Shown here in pieces: positions 61,899 through 64,000 of a DNA stretch of 64,000 nt. The stretch's first letter is position 1, and each line of letters starts with the position of its first letter. The stretch is from contig CAYPNP010000008.1 of assembly GCA_964412195.1 (NCBI GenBank), positions 130,945-194,944 on the forward strand. The letters run 5' to 3'. A model generated the notes under the pieces. The model ran no database searches. It was not told the DNA's origin and saw nothing but the letters and a program-made list of their open reading frames with translations. This DNA is from CAYPNP01 sp964412195 (lineage in GTDB: Bacteria; Acidobacteriota; JAAYUB01). The position numbers and the translations under genes are program-made.

Positions 61899-62891
61899 TT
61901 ACGGAACGGGGATCTTGTCAAATACTCTCGTGATGATGTCCTCACTGGTCAGCTCCTCGCTCTCGGCCTCGTAGCTGAGGATGACCCGGTGCCGCAGCAC
62001 GTCCATGGCCACGGCCTTGATATCCTCGGGGATCACGTAGCCGCGCTTGTTCAGGAAGGCATGGGCCATGGCTGCCCGCACCAGGAAGATGGTCGCCCGG
62101 GGCGAGGCGCCGTAGGCGATCAGCGGCGCCAGGTCCAGCCCGTAATCGGCCGGCTTGCGGGTGGCGTAGACCAGGTTGACCACGTAGTCCTTGAGCTTCT
62201 CGTCCACATAGAGCTGCCGCACCACCTCGCGGGCGCGCAGGATCTGCTCGGGGCGGACCGCCGGGCGCACCGGCAGGTCCGGCGCCGCGGTGGCCATGCG
62301 GTCCAGGATCTCGCGCTCCTCCTTGCGGCTGGGGTAGACCACCTTCAGCTTGAGCATGAACCGGTCCACCTGCGCCTCGGGCAGCGGGTAGGTGCCTTCC
62401 TGCTCGATGGGATTCTGGGTGGCCAGCACCAGGAAGGGCTCCGCCAGCGGGTAGGTGGTGTCGCCGATGGTGACCTGCCGCTCCTGCATGGCCTCGAGGA
62501 GGGCGCTCTGGACCTTGGCCGGCGCCCGGTTGATCTCGTCGGCCAGCAGGATGTTGGTGAAGATGGGGCCCTGGCGCGGGTGGAAGTCGCCGGTCTTGGG
62601 GTTGAAGATCAGGGTGCCGGTGAGGTCGGCCGGCAGCAGGTCCGGAGTGAACTGGATCCGCTGGAAACGGCAGTCGATGGAGCGGGCCAGCGTCTGCACC
62701 GACAGCGTCTTGGCCAGGCCCGGCACGCCCTCCAGCAGGATGTGGCCCTGGGTCAGCAGGCCGATGAGCAGCCGCTCCACCACCAGCTCCTGCCCGACGA
62801 TGACCTTGCGCACCTCGGCCTGGATCTGGCCGAGGAACTGGCTCTCCGCCTGGATCTGCTCGTTGAGTTTCAGGATGTCCACACTGGCCAT
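61899..62891 (-). CDS. MoxR family AAA+ ATPase
   Basis: A 330-residue AAA+ protein. Walker A is LLEGVPGLAKT (about residues 56-66), Walker B NILLADEINRAPAKVQSALL (about 116-135), sensor 1 VLATQNPIEQEGTYPLPEAQ and the arginine-finger region DRFMLKLKVVYP. These mark the MoxR (RavA-like) group. MoxR ATPases act with vWA-domain partners on assembly of other proteins; the DUF58 gene downstream is the likely partner. A promoter is visible about 120 bases upstream. Confidence 0.95.
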   Translation of the reverse strand: MASVDILKLNEQIQAESQFLGQIQAEVRKVIVGQELVVERLLIGLLTQGHILLEGVPGLAKTLSVQTLARSIDCRFQRIQFTPDLLPADLTGTLIFNPKTGDFHPRQGPIFTNILLADEINRAPAKVQSALLEAMQERQVTIGDTTYPLAEPFLVLATQNPIEQEGTYPLPEAQVDRFMLKLKVVYPSRKEEREILDRMATAAPDLPVRPAVRPEQILRAREVVRQLYVDEKLKDYVVNLVYATRKPADYGLDLAPLIAYGASPRATIFLVRAAMAHAFLNKRGYVIPEDIKAVAMDVLRHRVILSYEAESEELTSEDIITRVFDKIPVP

Positions 62892-63142
62892 GGTCCCTCC
62901 GGATGCCGATGATATGAAAGTGGCCCGATGATTCCATGCTTCGGGCCGATTCCCGTTGCTCCGATCCTTTGTCGCCGCTTCGCCGGGGCGCCGGGCCCGC
63001 CCCGATCCGCAAAGTCCTTATCTTATTGGAATCGCCCCCGGTGTCAAGAGGAAGGGTGAAACCAGAACCGGCGAGAGCAGTACCAGAAGCCTGGAACTGA
63101 GTCACAGCGACTCTCCATCAATGGAATCAACGGATGGCAACA
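62892..63142. other. Upstream region of moxR, no gene
   Basis: Together with the inverted-repeat element and the DNA up to 63598 this forms a gap of about 700 bases without a convincing gene. This part holds the moxR promoter (63020-63047) and otherwise unassigned sequence. Confidence 0.5.
63020..63047 (-). promoter_or_regulatory. Promoter of the moxR-DUF58 operon
   Basis: On the minus strand TTGACA (plus 63042-63047) and TAAGAT (plus 63020-63025), 16 bases apart. The leader to the ATG at 62891 would be about 120 bases. Confidence 0.65.
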
Positions 63143-63405
63143 GCCCGGAGGGCGCCCTAAAATAACCCCATGCGCGAGCATGGGGCAAGAGGCGACAATC
63201 CCGTACATTCTGGATCTCCTCCACGAGCCCGCTCTGGGGCGACATACCCCCCCATCTCTTTCACCAAGATCGGAAGGTCGCGGATTGATCCATTTATCTA
63301 TGCCGCCCCCGGACGGGGCTCAGGGAGAAGAGATCCACAAACTCCCCTGACGCTGCACCGCACCCCATGCTCGCGCATGGGGTTATTGTAGGGCGCCCTC
63401 CGGGC
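63143..63405. mobile_element. 263-bp MITE-like element with 43-bp terminal inverted repeats
   Basis: The left end (63143-63185) and right end (63363-63405) are reverse complements over 43 bases with a single mismatch. Each end also contains its own hairpin, CCCCATGC-GCGA-GCATGGGG, with a GNRA-type loop on one strand. The interior of about 177 bases has no convincing gene. TGGCAA occurs at 63135-63140 and again at 63406-63411, a possible target duplication offset by two bases on the left. This fits a small non-autonomous transposable element; a structured RNA or recombination site is an alternative. Confidence 0.6.
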
Positions 63406-63598
63406 TGGCAATCTGCGGTAAACGTAATTAGTGCAGCCGCGGCACTGCCCCTGGCGCTAATCGGTACTGACTGTTTATCAGTGACCAGCCCAGATGTCAA
63501 AGATATGCCCTCGCGGGAAGAGTGCGGCTGGATTTACCTGCCTCATCAAAGAAGTGGCTATTGAGACAGTGGCTGCACCATGCCCCTGATCGAAGGTA
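63406..63598. other. Lower-GC spacer, no supported gene
   Basis: After the inverted-repeat element the composition shifts to clearly more A and T. Short open frames occur but none has a ribosome site or recognisable sequence. It may be a remnant of an acquired segment. Confidence 0.4.
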
Positions 63599-63847
63599 TT
63601 ACTCTGCGTCTTCCGCTCTTTCCTCCAGGAAATAATCGTTCTCGTCAAAATTAAAATCTACCGGAACATGTTCTGCCAAACGTTTCGCCACCTCGATCGA
63701 GATTGGATTCACATAGTGCATTTCGTCATCTGGAGGGTAATTGAAGATTTTTTGGAGCGTAGTTAAAGGCATCTCGAATAAAGAAGACTCGAAGGTGAGC
63801 TCGTCACCCTCTTTCTGAAAAGCCATAATGACATATTTTCGACGCAC
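63599..63847 (-). CDS. Small acidic hypothetical protein
   Basis: An 82-residue protein beginning with GTG at 63847, ten bases after AAGGAG; an ATG at 63826 is an alternative. The sequence VIMAFQKEGDELTFESSLFE, then MPLTTLQKIFNYPP and a very acidic end (FDENDYFLEERAEDAE) resembles small DUF7683-type proteins, which are often found near toxin genes and suspected to be immunity proteins. That resemblance is from memory and weak. The gene is markedly less GC-rich than the rest of the window, which suggests horizontal gain. Confidence 0.6.
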   Translation of the reverse strand: MRRKYVIMAFQKEGDELTFESSLFEMPLTTLQKIFNYPPDDEMHYVNPISIEVAKRLAEHVPVDFNFDENDYFLEERAEDAE

Positions 63848-63943
63848 TCTAGATTATCTCCTTTCGGGTTGGGATACTCCGACACCACTATACCGGTGAA
63901 CTTGAGTCGAAAACGCCTGTCACCTCTATGTAAATTGTGGATT

Positions 63944-64000
63944 TCAAATCAGTACTGTCCCACTAACTTGAGCGCATGTCTGCGTAACTGCTTTCACATG
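63944..64000 (-). other. Possible 3' end of a gene running off the window
   Basis: On the minus strand one frame is open from the window edge to a TGA at 63944-63946, giving the tail HVKAVTQTCAQVSGTVLI. It would be the gene upstream of the small acidic protein. Eighteen residues are too few to judge whether it is real. Confidence 0.2.

Noticed and set aside
63143..63405. Inverted repeats as integron attC site
   Set aside because: Core sites do not fit RYYYAAC/GTTRRRY pairs and no integrase or cassette structure is seen.

Overview
The window is a GC-rich (roughly two-thirds G+C), gene-dense stretch of bacterial chromosome with 55 protein-coding genes that I can support, no rRNA, tRNA or CRISPR array, and mostly short spacers. 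The cell is Gram-negative: it encodes a TonB-dependent receptor, outer-membrane barrels, a Wzm/Wzt polysaccharide exporter and a LolA-like protein. The gene mix (DUF1844 next to ribF, Gld-type ABC cluster with DUF4340, paired M16 peptidases, carboxypeptidase-like domain on the TonB receptor, MtrB-like barrel with decahaem cytochromes, intergenic spacers of short inverted or tandem repeats) fits Acidobacteriota or a neighbouring phylum best. That placement is inference; no marker here settles it.

Layout. 1-5012: end of a secreted dockerin-type protein, then rpmE, a DUF1385 membrane protein, prfA and prmC. 5115-9760 (minus): Gld-like ABC exporter with two auxiliary proteins. 9964-14232: a zinc-ribbon protein, then an MtrB-like porin with two tandem decahaem cytochromes, a candidate electron conduit through the outer membrane. 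14233-14620: repeat spacer. 14621-17792: L-cysteine desulfidase and a divergent AspT-type transporter with abutting promoters. 17836-21183: K+-independent proton pyrophosphatase behind a gene of unknown function. 21440-24704: polysaccharide pyruvyl transferase and Wzm/Wzt. 24825-30285: aminopeptidase P, a gutted esterase, hybrid cluster protein behind an FNR/DNR-type promoter, and an MFS transporter. 30368-32905: a secreted coiled-coil protein, a fucose-isomerase-like protein and an FmdB zinc ribbon. 32980-35856: a TonB copper receptor (OprC/NosA type, CxxxM and HxM motifs visible) and a secreted protein with 12 cysteines. 36018-39743: orphan response regulator and an exported TPR-CHAT protease-like protein.

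39816-48906 is a housekeeping and origin-type block: DUF1844, ribF, LolA-like, mnmG, rsmG, parA, parB, bactofilin, OsmC, ffh. A perfect parS palindrome lies across the rsmG stop codon and a near-perfect one lies inside the CHAT gene about 7.8 kb upstream, so the window probably sits near the replication origin. 48903-56687 holds a polysaccharide flippase, a YciO-Rrf2-histidine kinase operon, an ATP-type phosphofructokinase with an almost leaderless promoter, a PHA-system protein, an RNase H-like exonuclease and a small barrel protein. 56822-62891 (minus) holds an M16 peptidase pair with a HEAT-like partner, then MoxR-DUF58. The last kilobase differs: a 263-bp element with 43-bp terminal inverted repeats, then lower-GC DNA with one small hypothetical gene, probably the edge of an acquired region.

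The most interesting leads are the copper receptor with its cysteine-rich partner, the exported TPR-CHAT protein, the tandem decahaem genes separated by a terminator, the two parS sites, the esterase that has lost its catalytic core, and the inverted-repeat element.
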